Counted from the stretch's first letter, positions 22,907 through 31,507 are shown. The stretch is DNA of 52,171 bases from Acidimicrobiaceae bacterium (GCA_003164095.1 PLRX01000148.1:1-52171), one strand, 5' to 3'. Numbers and translations: made by a program. The notes: generated by a model not told the origin, from the letters alone.

Positions 22907-24451
22907 GTGGCCACCCCCGCCGAACTGGCCTTCGAGCGCACCAACCTGGTCGAGGAACAACTCGCCCACCTCCAGCGGCTGCTGGGCACGTGGGGCATCC
23001 TGGCCGACCTGTCGTTCTCCGACCTGGTGCTCATGGCGCCGATGGCACCCGAGCCCGCCGACCCGCGCCCGGGCGGTCGCGAGCTGGTCATCCTCGGCCA
23101 GATGCGCCCCTCGAACAGCTCCACGGTGGTCGAGCAGGACCTGGTGGGCCAGACGGTGGATGCCGACATCTGGCCCCTCGTGGTGCTCACGTTCGAGACC
23201 GGCGAGCCGTCGCGCGGCGAGATGCTCCTCGAGCCCGGGGGCGAGCCAGTCCGGCTGCACTGCATCCCCGTGCGTCACGAGGGCGAGACCGTGGCCGTGC
23301 TGACCCGGCTGTCGGCGGGCGCCGGCCGTCGGCCCGGCCATCTCGAGCGGACGTACCGCGACGTCTTCAACCGGTTCGCCATCATGCTGTCCGAGGGGAC
23401 CTTCCCGTTCCCGAGCGAGGAGGTGGCCACCGAGGAGGCGCCCCGCGTCGGTGACGGCGTGGTCCTCGTCGACGAGGAGGGACGGGTCCGCTACGCCTCG
23501 CCGAACGCCACCAACGCCCTCCACCGGATGGGCATGTACTCCCAGATCGAGGGGCGCCGCCTGACCGACCTCGGGATCGAGGAGTCGGCCATCGAGTGGG
23601 CGCTGGCCTCGGCGCTCCCGGTGGTGGAGGAGGTCGAGCGACGCCCCGACGTGACGGTGCTGCTGCACTGCATCCCCCTCGTCCAGTCCGATGAGGTGAC
23701 CGGGTGCATCGTGCTGCTGCGCGATGTCACCGACGTCCGTCGGCTCGACCGGCTCCTCCTGTCGAAGGACGCCGCGATCCGCGAGGTGCACCACCGGGTG
23801 AAGAACAACCTGCAGACGATCTCGGCGCTGCTGCGGTTGCAGGCGCGGCGGCTGCCCCCAGGCGGCGGACGGGTGGCGCTGTTCGAGGCCGAGCGCCGGG
23901 TCCGTTCGATCGCCATCGTCCATGAGATCCTCTCCCGCGAGCCGAGCGACCAGGTGCCCTTCGACGAGATCGTCAGTTCGCTCCTGCGGATGGCCAAGGA
24001 CTCCGTCGTGTCCCGCCACCTGACGTTCGAGGTCTTCGGTGCACTGGGCGAGGTCCCGGCCGACGTGGCCACGCCGCTGGCCGTCGTGCTGGCGGAGCTC
24101 GTGCAGAACGCCATCGAGCACGCCTTCCTCGACTTCGAGGCCGAGGAGGACGGCGACGGGGCGGCCGAGGGCGTGTCCGCACGCGACCTCACCGGCACCA
24201 TCCGGGTGGACCTCTCCGCCGAGGACGGACTGTTGCGGGTCGAGGTACTGGACGACGGCTCGGGCCTGCCTGAGGGATTCGACATCGACGAGTCCCAGAG
24301 CCTCGGGCTGTCGATCGTGCGCGACCTGGTGCGCAGCCAGCTCGAAGGGACCATCACCATGGTCGACCGGCGGACCTTGGGAAAGGGCGAGCATGGCACC
24401 CTCGTGGCCATCGAGCTGCCGGCACGGGACCCACAGCCCATCGGCCAGTAG
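22907..24451 (+). CDS. pdtaS: PdtaS-type cytoplasmic sensor histidine kinase
   Basis: A 514-residue kinase with no membrane helix. Residues 1-150 resemble a GAF domain, about 180-285 a PAS domain (GVVLVDEEGRVRYASPNATN), then the HisKA_2 motif REVHHRVKNNLQTISALLR with the phospho-accepting His295 or His296, and a HATPase domain (VLAELVQNAIEHAF, DDGSGLPEGF, LGLSIVRDLV). This is the architecture of mycobacterial PdtaS, which signals to the RNA-binding regulator PdtaR. As in mycobacteria, a whiB1 gene sits next to it in convergent orientation. GTG 22907 follows the PHP gene by three bases. No pdtaR is in the window. Confidence 0.92.
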   Translation: MATPAELAFERTNLVEEQLAHLQRLLGTWGILADLSFSDLVLMAPMAPEPADPRPGGRELVILGQMRPSNSSTVVEQDLVGQTVDADIWPLVVLTFETGEPSRGEMLLEPGGEPVRLHCIPVRHEGETVAVLTRLSAGAGRRPGHLERTYRDVFNRFAIMLSEGTFPFPSEEVATEEAPRVGDGVVLVDEEGRVRYASPNATNALHRMGMYSQIEGRRLTDLGIEESAIEWALASALPVVEEVERRPDVTVLLHCIPLVQSDEVTGCIVLLRDVTDVRRLDRLLLSKDAAIREVHHRVKNNLQTISALLRLQARRLPPGGGRVALFEAERRVRSIAIVHEILSREPSDQVPFDEIVSSLLRMAKDSVVSRHLTFEVFGALGEVPADVATPLAVVLAELVQNAIEHAFLDFEAEEDGDGAAEGVSARDLTGTIRVDLSAEDGLLRVEVLDDGSGLPEGFDIDESQSLGLSIVRDLVRSQLEGTITMVDRRTLGKGEHGTLVAIELPARDPQPIGQ

Positions 24452-24595
24452 CCCGGGCGACCGGCGGTTTGGCGCCGGGCGCGTTCCGGAAGTGGCGCCG
24501 GTGACGATCCGCGGGTGGTCCAGCTGGCCGGCGAATGGGATGTCGACCCGGAGCTTCGGGTCAGACCCGAGGGGGAGGTGGAGTGGTGACCCGGG

Positions 24596-24886
24596 TCAGG
24601 AGGCGCGGCGGCGGGCAGCCAGCCACGCCTTGCGGAGCTTGCGGCGCTCCTCTTCGGACGTGGCGCCCCAGACGCCCGACTCCTGGTTGGTGGCCAGGGC
24701 GAAGTCGAGGCAGGTGTCCATCACCTCGCAACTCCGGCACACCCGCTTGGCCGACTCGATCTGGTCGACTGCGGGACCGGTGGTCCCGATGGGGAAGAAC
24801 AGATCGGGCTCGGTGCTCCGGCAGGCGGCGAATTGTCGCCAGTCACCTTCATCCCACTCGACCGTCCGATTCCACATGAGGGCCAT
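24596..24886 (-). CDS. whiB1: WhiB1-type Fe-S transcription factor
   Basis: Wbl protein that binds a 4Fe-4S cluster through Cys22, Cys50, Cys53 and Cys59 of this 96-residue form. DLFFPIGTTGPAVDQIESAK closely follows the WhiB1 pattern, and SGVWGATSEEERRKLRK is the Wbl turn and basic DNA-binding tail. I set the start at ATG 24886 because GGAGG lies eight bases upstream; a GTG at 24901 would add five residues and cover that site. WhiB1 binds the principal sigma factor and senses nitric oxide in mycobacteria. Synteny with pdtaS and the Crp box upstream support the orthology. Confidence 0.92.
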   Translation of the reverse strand: MALMWNRTVEWDEGDWRQFAACRSTEPDLFFPIGTTGPAVDQIESAKRVCRSCEVMDTCLDFALATNQESGVWGATSEEERRKLRKAWLAARRRAS

Positions 24887-24894
24887 GCCGATTT

Positions 24895-24899
24895 CCTCC
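24895..24899 (-). promoter_or_regulatory. Ribosome-binding site that decides the whiB1 start
   Basis: GGAGG on the minus strand, eight bases before ATG 24886. If the earlier GTG at 24901 were used, this site would be inside the gene and nothing comparable precedes that codon. Confidence 0.65.
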
Positions 24900-24923
24900 A
24901 CTCAACCGTTCGAATTACCCACT

Positions 24924-24939
24924 TGTGATTTGTTTCACA
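24924..24939. promoter_or_regulatory. Perfect Crp-type operator TGTGA-N6-TCACA
   Basis: TGTGATTTGTTTCACA matches the Crp consensus at all ten informative positions. It is in the AT-richer gap between whiB1 and the glycerophosphodiesterase gene, centred 45 bases upstream of the whiB1 start. The mycobacterial Crp Rv3676 is known to control whiB1 through sites of this type. Relative to the promoter candidates here it would lie at or downstream of the start point on the whiB1 side, which suggests repression. Confidence 0.75.
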
Positions 24940-24985
24940 TAGCTCGGCGCTATAGATGTCACCGGCCGTTCAGGGTGCGTTCACT

Positions 24986-25014
24986 AGAGTATCCAGCACC
25001 CCACACCGTTGCAA
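24986..25014 (-). promoter_or_regulatory. Candidate whiB1 promoter
   Basis: On the minus strand TTGCAA (25014-25009) and TACTCT (24991-24986) are separated by 17 bases. The same -35 hexamer and spacing occur before the GntR gene. A second candidate -10, TATAGC, lies nearer the gene at 24954-24949 without a good -35. Confidence 0.4.
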
Positions 25015-25074
25015 GCAGTTTTGAGGCATCTACGTGGGATTTGACACAAATTCTCCGTTGTCGCGTCAGGTGTC

Positions 25075-25081
25075 GGGAGGA
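25075..25081 (+). promoter_or_regulatory. Ribosome-binding site for the glycerophosphodiesterase gene
   Basis: GGGAGGA nine bases before GTG 25091. It supports this start over the earlier in-frame GTG codons at 25034 and 25082. TTGACA at 25041-25046 is a possible -35. Confidence 0.6.
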
Positions 25082-25090
25082 GTGCGTAGC

Positions 25091-25795
25091 GTGACCAACT
25101 CCATTGCGGTCCAGGCCCACCGGGGCAGTCCGGACCCCGACAACGGGGTCCAGGAGAACACACTCGACGCATTCGCCCTGGCCAGCGCACTGGGCGCCGA
25201 TGGCGTGGAACTCGACGTGCGACTGACCGCCGACGGCGGCCTGGCCGTCCATCACGACCCCGTCATCGACGGCGCCGGCCCCGTGCACGAGTTGGCGACC
25301 GCCGACCTTCCCGACCGCGTGCCGCTGCTGGCCGAGGCGCTCGAGGTCTGCACCGGGATGCTCGTGAACATCGAGATCAAGAACCATCCCACCGAGCCGG
25401 CCTTCGACCCCACCGACCGTGCGTCGAGCCTGGTGGTCGCGGTGGTCGAGGAACTGGACCGCGGCGGCTCGGTGGTCGTGTCGTCGTTCTGGTCGGGCGC
25501 CCTGGCCGCCGTCTGCTCGCTCGACCCCTCCCTTGCCTGCGGGCTGCTCGTCCTCCCATCCTTCGATCCACTGGTGGGCATCGCCGGCGCCCTCGAACTC
25601 GGGTGCGGCGCCGTCCACCTGCCGGTCAACCTGGTCGACACGGCGACCGTGGCCGCCGCGCATGACGCGGGCTTGGCCGTCGCCGCCTGGACTGTGGCCG
25701 ATGCGGCCGTGCTGGACGCGGTGCTGGCCGCCGGGGTCGACACCGTGATCACCGACGACGTGGCCATGGCCCGCCGGGCCGTCGACCGGCCCTGA
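25091..25795 (+). CDS. Glycerophosphodiester phosphodiesterase
   Basis: GDPD-family TIM-barrel enzyme releasing glycerol-3-phosphate from deacylated phospholipids. The 234-residue protein has AHRGSPD (catalytic His), ENTLDAFALA, GADGVELDVRLTADG with the Glu-Asp metal ligands and HHDP soon after; NIEIKNH supplies the further Glu and Lys. The C-terminal barrel motif AAWTVADAAVLDAVL and TDDVAMARR ends the domain. There is no signal peptide, so it is probably cytoplasmic. It is divergent from whiB1 and shares its regulatory gap. Confidence 0.9.
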   Translation: MTNSIAVQAHRGSPDPDNGVQENTLDAFALASALGADGVELDVRLTADGGLAVHHDPVIDGAGPVHELATADLPDRVPLLAEALEVCTGMLVNIEIKNHPTEPAFDPTDRASSLVVAVVEELDRGGSVVVSSFWSGALAAVCSLDPSLACGLLVLPSFDPLVGIAGALELGCGAVHLPVNLVDTATVAAAHDAGLAVAAWTVADAAVLDAVLAAGVDTVITDDVAMARRAVDRP

Positions 25796-25812
25796 GCCGG
25801 TCGTGCCGCCCC

Positions 25813-25855
25813 CCCTCCGGGCTCGCGGCCGCGCCCGGACGGGGCGCCCGGAGGG
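25813..25855 (+). terminator. Long GC hairpin after the glycerophosphodiesterase gene
   Basis: CCCTCCGGGC and GCCCGGAGGG form a perfect 10-bp stem around a 23-base loop that itself contains the palindrome CGCGGCCGCG. It starts 18 bases after the stop. There is no T tract, as is common in high-GC genomes. Confidence 0.55.
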
Positions 25856-25942
25856 CTGACCGGATCAACGACAGGAACGTCCTGACCTGGGGCGGCGTCC
25901 CGATTGGTCGGAGAGGTCGGTTTTCGTCAACAATGCACGGCT

Positions 25943-26722
25943 ATGAACGTCGTTGTCTGTGTAAAGCAGATCCCTGATCCCGCCGCTCCGCCGGCGCTCG
26001 ATGCGGGGACGAAGAACCTTGTCCGTGACGGGAAGCTGATCCTGGACGATTCCGATGCCTACGGCGTCGAGATGGCCCTGCAGTTGGCCGATGCCGCCGG
26101 TGGGGGCGAGGTGACCTTGGTCTCGATGGCTCCCAACGGTGAGGTGTCGGGCCTGCGCACCGCACTCGCCATGGGCGCTGCCAAGGCCATCCTGGTCAGC
26201 GACCCGGTCCTGGCCGGAACGGATGCCCTGGGGACCGCCAAGGTCCTGGCCGCCGCCATCAAGCGGGCCGAGCCCGACCTGATCCTGGCCGCCACCGAGT
26301 CGTCCGACGGCTACACCGGAACGACCCCCGTGCAGATCGCCGAGCTGTTGGGCCTGCCCTCGGTCACCTTCGCCAAGAAGGTCGAGGTGACGGGCTCGTC
26401 GGTCAAGGTCGAGCGCCAGACCGAGGCCGGCTACGACGAGGTCGAGTGCCCGCTGCCCGCAGTGGTCACCGTGACCGCCGGCGTGGTCGAGCCCCGCTAT
26501 CCCTCCTTCAAGGGGATCATGGCCGCCAAGTCCAAGCCGGTCGAGAACCTGACGGTGGCCGACCTCGGCATCGATGCCGGTCAGGTCGGCGCCGCCGGTG
26601 CCCGCCAGGAGATCACCGACGTCGCCCCGGCCGAGGCCCGGGCCTCAGGTGAGATCGTCGTCGACGAGGGAGAGGGTCACCTACGGGTGATCGAGTTCCT
26701 CGAGCAGCTCAAGGTCATCTGA
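25943..26722 (+). CDS. etfB: Electron transfer flavoprotein beta subunit
   Basis: Small subunit of ETF, which carries electrons from acyl-CoA and related dehydrogenases to the membrane quinone pool. NVVVCVKQIPDP opens the 259-residue protein; LAMGAAKAILVSD and ILAATESSDGYTGTTPVQIAELLGLP are conserved, and the anchoring helix RQEITDV lies near the end. ATG 25943 gives the family N terminus; the frame is open to 25904. No Shine-Dalgarno precedes the ATG, so a leaderless or short-leader start is possible. etfA follows after 24 bases. Confidence 0.96.
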   Translation: MNVVVCVKQIPDPAAPPALDAGTKNLVRDGKLILDDSDAYGVEMALQLADAAGGGEVTLVSMAPNGEVSGLRTALAMGAAKAILVSDPVLAGTDALGTAKVLAAAIKRAEPDLILAATESSDGYTGTTPVQIAELLGLPSVTFAKKVEVTGSSVKVERQTEAGYDEVECPLPAVVTVTAGVVEPRYPSFKGIMAAKSKPVENLTVADLGIDAGQVGAAGARQEITDVAPAEARASGEIVVDEGEGHLRVIEFLEQLKVI

Positions 26723-26746
26723 GACCGGGTAGAGGAGAACACCACC

Positions 26747-27715
26747 ATGTCCATCGCCAAGATCTGGGTCGTCGCCGAAGTGGTCGACGGCGCCCCCACC
26801 ACCACCTCGCTCGAGCTGGTGAGCCACGCCCGCACACTGGCCGACTCGGTCGAGACCATCGTCTGGGGCGACGGCGCAACCGCCGCCGGCACCCTCGGCG
26901 AGTACGGCGCCACCACCGTCCACGACGTGGGCGACCTGGGCGGAGCGCTTCCCGGCGCACCCGTCGCCGCAGCCATCGCCGCAGCCGTGGGCGCCGGCTC
27001 CGGCCCCGACGCCGTGCTCCTGCCCGCCACCTACGACGGCCGCGACATCGCAGGTCGACTCTCGGTCAAGCTCGACCGGCCGGTCCTCACCAACGTGGTG
27101 GGCCTGTCGGAGGCCGACGGTGGCCTGGTCAGCCAGCACGCCATCTTCGGCGGCGCGGAGATCCTCACGGCCAAGTTCACCGCCGAGGGCCCCGGGATCT
27201 TCGTGATCCGGGCGAAGTCGTTCGCGGCCGAGCCGTCGGGCGGCGCCCCTGCTGCCGTCGTCGCGGCCCCCGCCCCCGACACGGGCGCCTCCAACGCGGC
27301 CCGCATCGTGGCCCGCCACGTCGAGGAGCGCACCGGTCCGAAGCTGGACGAAGCCGAGGTGGTCGTCTCCGGTGGCCGCGGCCTGGGTGAGAAGGACCAG
27401 TACGTCCTCATCGAGCAGCTCGCCAGCCTCCTCCACGGCGCCGCCGGCGCCAGCCGGGCCATCGTCGACGCCGGGTGGGTGCCCTACTCCCACCAGGTCG
27501 GGCAGACGGGCAAGACCGTCAAGCCCACCGTCTACCTGGCCTGCGGGATTTCCGGTGCCACCCAGCACATGGTCGGCATGAAGAACTCGAAGAACATCGT
27601 GGCGATCAACAAGGACCAGGACGCCCCGATCTTCCAGGTGGCTGATCTCGGCATCGTCGGCGACGTCCACAAGGTCGTCCCGAAGCTCATCGAGGCGCTG
27701 CAGGCCCGGGGCTGA
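26747..27715 (+). CDS. etfA: Electron transfer flavoprotein alpha subunit
   Basis: FAD-binding ETF subunit, 322 residues. The C-terminal FAD domain shows [50 protein letters not shown] (phosphate loop), GATQHMVGM and [19 protein letters not shown], all expected for the family. The N-terminal half is the ETF dimer domain. GAGGAG precedes the ATG. It forms an operon with etfB, and two hairpins follow it. Confidence 0.96.
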   Translation: MSIAKIWVVAEVVDGAPTTTSLELVSHARTLADSVETIVWGDGATAAGTLGEYGATTVHDVGDLGGALPGAPVAAAIAAAVGAGSGPDAVLLPATYDGRDIAGRLSVKLDRPVLTNVVGLSEADGGLVSQHAIFGGAEILTAKFTAEGPGIFVIRAKSFAAEPSGGAPAAVVAAPAPDTGASNAARIVARHVEERTGPKLDEAEVVVSGGRGLGEKDQYVLIEQLASLLHGAAGASRAIVDAGWVPYSHQVGQTGKTVKPTVYLACGISGATQHMVGMKNSKNIVAINKDQDAPIFQVADLGIVGDVHKVVPKLIEALQARG

Positions 27716-27740
27716 GCCGGCCTCCCCTGTCGCTCCACCC

Positions 27741-27760
27741 CTCCCCGGGTGACCGGGGAG
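27741..27760 (+). terminator. First hairpin after etfA
   Basis: CTCCCCGG-GTGA-CCGGGGAG, a perfect 8-bp stem with a 4-base loop, 26 bases after the etfA stop. Confidence 0.55.
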
Positions 27761-27780
27761 ACGTTCCGGAAACGACGTGA

Positions 27781-27816
27781 CGACACGACCTGCGGCTCCG
27801 GCCGCGGGTCGTGTCG
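27781..27816 (+). terminator. Second, longer hairpin after etfA
   Basis: CGACACGACCTGCGG pairs with CCGCGGGTCGTGTCG: a 15-bp stem with one T-G wobble and a six-base loop, 20 bases after the first hairpin. A short GTT follows. The pair probably ends the etfBA transcript. No gene is visible from here to 27980. Confidence 0.65.
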
Positions 27817-27980
27817 CGTTCGGGCCACTGCTCCCGGGCGGCCGTCCCCCGGGGGCGCCGGAGCCGTGCCCGCGCATCACCTGACGAGAGGCACCTAACG
27901 GATAGTGTCCGCAACGGTGCCCCCGTCCGGGGGCGCGGGCGTCCACCCTCTGTCCGAACCCCTGTCCGAGCGACGGTCCC

Positions 27981-29402
27981 GTGCTCTTTCCCACCATCGA
28001 CTTCGCCATCTTCTTCGCCGTCGTGTTCACGGTGCAGTGGCTCCTCACCCCGCACGCCGGGGCGTGGAAGGCATTCATGGTGCTGGCCAGCTACGTCTTC
28101 TACGCCTGGTGGGACTGGCGCTTCATCTTCCTCCTGGCCGCAGCCACCGCCATCGCCTCCACCGGCGGGCGTCTGGTCCACCCGGCCACGGGCACGACGC
28201 GCAAGGCGATCCTCTGGGTCACCCTCGCGCTCCTGCTCGGACTGCTGGCGTGGTTCAAGTACTTCGGCTTCATCGCCGTCAACGTCGACAACGTCACCCA
28301 TGCCATCGGCCTCGGGCGCCCCATCCCCCTCATCACGGTGACCCTGCCGGTCGGCATCTCGTTCTTCACCTTCATGGCCATCAGCTACGTGGTGGACATC
28401 TACCGGGGTGTGCTGAAGCCGGCCCGCGGCATCGACGTCACGGTCTTCCTGGCCTTCTTCCCACACCTCATCGCCGGTCCCATCGTCCGCGGCACCGAGC
28501 TGCTGCCCCAGATCCGCTCGATGCGCGACCCCGACAACGTCCACTACGTCGAGGCCTTCTGGTTGATCGCCGCGGGCCTGGCCAAGAAGGTCGTGCTCTC
28601 GTCCTACCTGTCCACCTACGTGGTCGACCCCGTGTTCGCCTCACCCCGACAGCACTCCGCCCTCGAGGTCCTGTTCGCAATCTGGGGCTACGCCGTCCAG
28701 ATCTATGCCGACTTCAGCGGCTACACCGACATCGCCATCGGTCTGGCCCTGCTGATGGGCTTCCGGTTCCCGGTCAACTTCAGGCGTCCCTACACGTCCA
28801 TCGACCTCCAGGACTTCTGGCGCCGGTGGCACATCACCCTGTCGTTCTGGCTGCGCGACTACCTCTACATCCCCCTCGGCGGCAACCGCGGCACCGAGAC
28901 CCGGGTGTCCCTCAACATCCTGGTCACCATGCTCCTCGGTGGCCTGTGGCACGGGGCGTCGTGGACGTTCGTGATCTGGGGTGGCTACCACGGCGTGGGC
29001 CAGATCATCGGCCGTCGGCGCCGGGCGGCGCGCATCGCCGCAGGCCTGCCCGCCGAGCCGGAGGGGAGGGCCCGCATCGCCTGGGCCCGCTTCGTCACCT
29101 TCCAGGTGGTCTGCCTCGGCTGGCTCTTCTTCCGGGCCGACACGCTCGGCAACGCGTTCGCCATGCTGAGCCGCCTCGTGGACGGCTGGGGGTCCTCGCC
29201 GCTCGTGACGCCGCTCGCCGCACTCGCCATCGCCTCCGGCATCGCCAGCCAGTACCTGCCCGACGACTGGCTGAACCGTGGCCTCACGTTCTTCGCCGAC
29301 CGCCGCGCTGTCATCCAGGGCGGCATACTTGGCCTGGTGCTCCTGGCGATCACCACCCTGGGCCCCCAGGGCGTCGCCCCGTTCATCTACTACCGCTTCT
29401 GA
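27981..29402 (+). CDS. MBOAT-family membrane O-acyltransferase (AlgI/DltB-like)
   Basis: Polytopic 473-residue membrane enzyme that passes acyl groups across the membrane for O-acylation of an extracellular polymer. Motifs in order are LVLASYVFYAWWDWRF-like (about residues 35-48), FFPHLIAGPIVR, YADFSGYTDIAIGLALLMGF, DFWRRWHITLSFWLRDYLYIPLGG (split over about 280-302), and LLGGLWHGASWTFVIWGGYHG with the catalytic histidine. About 10-11 hydrophobic segments. The GTG start follows a Pro/Ser-rich shadow region and no better start is seen. An SGNH-domain gene begins two bases after its stop, so they form a pair like AlgI with AlgJ/X or PatA with PatB. Confidence 0.9.
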   Translation: MLFPTIDFAIFFAVVFTVQWLLTPHAGAWKAFMVLASYVFYAWWDWRFIFLLAAATAIASTGGRLVHPATGTTRKAILWVTLALLLGLLAWFKYFGFIAVNVDNVTHAIGLGRPIPLITVTLPVGISFFTFMAISYVVDIYRGVLKPARGIDVTVFLAFFPHLIAGPIVRGTELLPQIRSMRDPDNVHYVEAFWLIAAGLAKKVVLSSYLSTYVVDPVFASPRQHSALEVLFAIWGYAVQIYADFSGYTDIAIGLALLMGFRFPVNFRRPYTSIDLQDFWRRWHITLSFWLRDYLYIPLGGNRGTETRVSLNILVTMLLGGLWHGASWTFVIWGGYHGVGQIIGRRRRAARIAAGLPAEPEGRARIAWARFVTFQVVCLGWLFFRADTLGNAFAMLSRLVDGWGSSPLVTPLAALAIASGIASQYLPDDWLNRGLTFFADRRAVIQGGILGLVLLAITTLGPQGVAPFIYYRF

Positions 29403-29404
29403 CC

Positions 29405-30631
29405 GTGCCGACCACCGACCCGCCGACCACGAATCCTGCCCCCGGTGACGGGGTCGCTCCCTACGACTGGTCGGCCGCGTCGCCCACGGCAGACACGTCG
29501 CCCCCGGAGCGCCCCGCCGCACCGACCGGCACGGGCCACGGGGCGGGGCCCCACCATGGCGCCGGCGGTCACGACGGATACGGCGACCACGCCTTCTGGG
29601 AACGCCTGCCCTTCCACGGCATCCCCTGGACACGGGCACTCGCCATCGGCCTGGTGTGCTTCGGGCTCTGGTTCCTGCTCGACGCGCCGAGCCTCCAGCG
29701 ATCGGCCCAGGAGTCCCCGCTCGGGACCCGCCGTACCGTCTCACTCGACGTGGTCGGACCCGTGGCCGCGCTGAGTCGCACGGTCGGACTGTCCTCGGTG
29801 GTCGGCAGCGCGGACCGTGCACTCGGCCGGACACCGGGCGGTGGGCCGACCCTGGCGGTCCCCACCCGCAGGCCACCGCCCCCCAAGCCGTTGCCGACCA
29901 CGCCCAACGGCACCACCACGGCGACCACGCTGCCGCCCCTCAACTACCACCCCACGCCCACCATGCCGTTGAAGGTGCTGATCGTGGGCGACTCGGTCGG
30001 ACTCGACCTCGGCCAGCCGCTCGTCAACACGCTCGCCAGCTACGGTGACGTCACCACCTACCTCGACGGGCGCATCGACACCGGCCTGTCCCGACCGGAC
30101 TACTTCAACTGGCCGGCCGAGCTGCAGATCGACCTCACCAACCAACAACCGAACCTGGTGGTGGTGATGATCGGGGCCAATGACCCGCAGGGTCTGGTGA
30201 CGCCGAACGGGAGCCTCCAGTACGGCCAGGCCGGGTGGGACGCCGCGTACTCGGCCCGGGTGGCCGCCTTCATCGCCGAGGCGAACGCCGCTGGCGCCCA
30301 CGTCCTGTGGGTCGGGATGCCACCCATGCAGGACCCGGTCCTCGACGCCAAGCTGCGCCATCTCGATGCGCTGGTCCAGGCTCAGGTGGTGGCGGCCAAG
30401 GGTGGTGCCGCCTACCTGTCGTCCGTTCCCTCGCTCGGCGACCCGCACGGCGGCTTCGCCTCCTTCCTGCCGAATGCGGCGGGTGCCGAGATCAACGTCC
30501 GTACCCCCGACGGCATCCATCTGAGCCCGGGCGGTGGCGCTCGTCTGGCCGCGGCGGTAGCCGAGGCGATGCAGACCCAGCTCCACATCCAGCTGGTGCC
30601 CGGGGTCGGAGGCACGGCGCGACGGACCTGA
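29405..30631 (+). CDS. Membrane-anchored SGNH/GDSL hydrolase (DUF459-like)
   Basis: A 408-residue protein with a His/Gly/Pro-rich cytoplasmic N terminus of ~75 residues, one membrane helix (ALAIGLVCFGLWFLL), a Pro/Thr-rich linker, and then an SGNH domain. Block I is LIVGDSVGLDLG (nucleophile Ser), block III is MIGANDPQG (Asn), and block V is PDGIHLSPGG (Asp and His). The catalytic residues are therefore complete. It starts as GTG two bases after the MBOAT stop. By analogy with the second gene of AlgI/PatA systems it probably moves an acetyl or other acyl group onto an extracellular glycan; deacylation is the alternative. Confidence 0.87.
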   Translation: MPTTDPPTTNPAPGDGVAPYDWSAASPTADTSPPERPAAPTGTGHGAGPHHGAGGHDGYGDHAFWERLPFHGIPWTRALAIGLVCFGLWFLLDAPSLQRSAQESPLGTRRTVSLDVVGPVAALSRTVGLSSVVGSADRALGRTPGGGPTLAVPTRRPPPPKPLPTTPNGTTTATTLPPLNYHPTPTMPLKVLIVGDSVGLDLGQPLVNTLASYGDVTTYLDGRIDTGLSRPDYFNWPAELQIDLTNQQPNLVVVMIGANDPQGLVTPNGSLQYGQAGWDAAYSARVAAFIAEANAAGAHVLWVGMPPMQDPVLDAKLRHLDALVQAQVVAAKGGAAYLSSVPSLGDPHGGFASFLPNAAGAEINVRTPDGIHLSPGGGARLAAAVAEAMQTQLHIQLVPGVGGTARRT

Positions 30632-30637
30632 CCTGAC

Positions 30638-30675
30638 GTGGCCTGGTGCGACATGGCCTGGTGCGATATGGCTCG
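30638..30675. repeat. 15-bp tandem repeat between convergent genes
   Basis: GTGGCCTGGTGCGAC and ATGGCCTGGTGCGAT are adjacent, two mismatches in 15, with a partial third copy. They lie in the 99-base gap between the SGNH gene and the SCO1664-type gene, which holds no supported gene. Confidence 0.6.
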
Positions 30676-30730
30676 CGAGGCCTGCGGTCAGACCACGGAC
30701 CCTGCGGACAGCAGCGGGCCTCGCGTCGGC

Positions 30731-31507
30731 TCAGACCAGCGGCCAGGGATACGGCGGGCGGTCGCCCACCGGCTCGGGGTAGACCCCGGCGGCGGCCAAC
30801 AGTGCGGCACGCTCGAGTACCGCCTCGGCCTCCGCCCCGGACAGCAACTCGGACAGGTCGTCGGGAAGGCCTGAGGCCACGAGTCGTTCGAGGTCGTCGA
30901 CGATCCAGCCGGGCACCTCGTCGCCGGCGAAGTCCCAGATGACCGTGCGCAACTTGTGCTGCACGTGGAAGCACAGCCCGTGGTCGATGCCCCACAGTCG
31001 CCCGCCGTTGGCATGGAGCACGTGGCCGCTCTTGCGGTCGGCGTTGTTGGCCACCACGTCGAAGGCGCAGAACACCTGCAGCTCACCCTCCCGGCCGCCT
31101 TCCTCCAGGAGCGTGAAGTAGTGCTGCTCATAGTCCGACTCGACGAACAGCTGGACCGACCCAGGGCCGAACGGGGCGTCCTCGCGGACGACCGTCGGGG
31201 GCACGATGCCCCACCCCAGCGCCTCCGACAGCCGGTAGGCGGCCACCTCCCGGCGGAAGAGCCCGTCGGGGAAGTCCCACAATGACTGCTCTCCCTGATG
31301 GGGCTTGTAGACGGCCTGCACGGGACGGGAGGCGACTGACGGGTCGGACGGGTCGTCGTCGGCACTGGCGGCGGTGCCCTCGAGGGTGACCAGGAACGTC
31401 AGATTCGAACTCCAGGGCAGCCGCCCCTCGATGGTCAGCTCACGGGTGGCCAGCAACTCGGCGGCTTCCTCCAGCGAGGGTCCGGACCCGGGCCGCCAGC
31501 CACTCAC
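30731..31507 (-). CDS. SCO1664-family PI3/4-kinase-like protein
   Basis: A 258-residue protein with a divergent PI3/4-kinase-like fold found mainly in actinobacteria. Visible features are VYKPHQGEQSLWDFPDG (nucleotide-lysine region), FRREVAAYRLSEALGWGIVPP, FDVVANNADRKSGHVL (catalytic-loop Asp/Asn) and LWGIDHGLCFHV (metal-binding Asp). Its substrate is unknown. I choose GTG 31507, which overlaps the DUF3090 stop as GTGA, over ATG 31543, which would overlap by 40 bases. It ends the MMPL-phosphatase-DUF3090 run. Confidence 0.85.
   Translation of the reverse strand: MSGWRPGSGPSLEEAAELLATRELTIEGRLPWSSNLTFLVTLEGTAASADDDPSDPSVASRPVQAVYKPHQGEQSLWDFPDGLFRREVAAYRLSEALGWGIVPPTVVREDAPFGPGSVQLFVESDYEQHYFTLLEEGGREGELQVFCAFDVVANNADRKSGHVLHANGGRLWGIDHGLCFHVQHKLRTVIWDFAGDEVPGWIVDDLERLVASGLPDDLSELLSGAEAEAVLERAALLAAAGVYPEPVGDRPPYPWPLV

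Noticed and set aside
30638-30874. Small gene starting in the 15-bp repeats (MAWCDMAWCD...)
   Set aside because: It reads into the end of the SCO1664-type gene on the other strand and has no ribosome site or known family.
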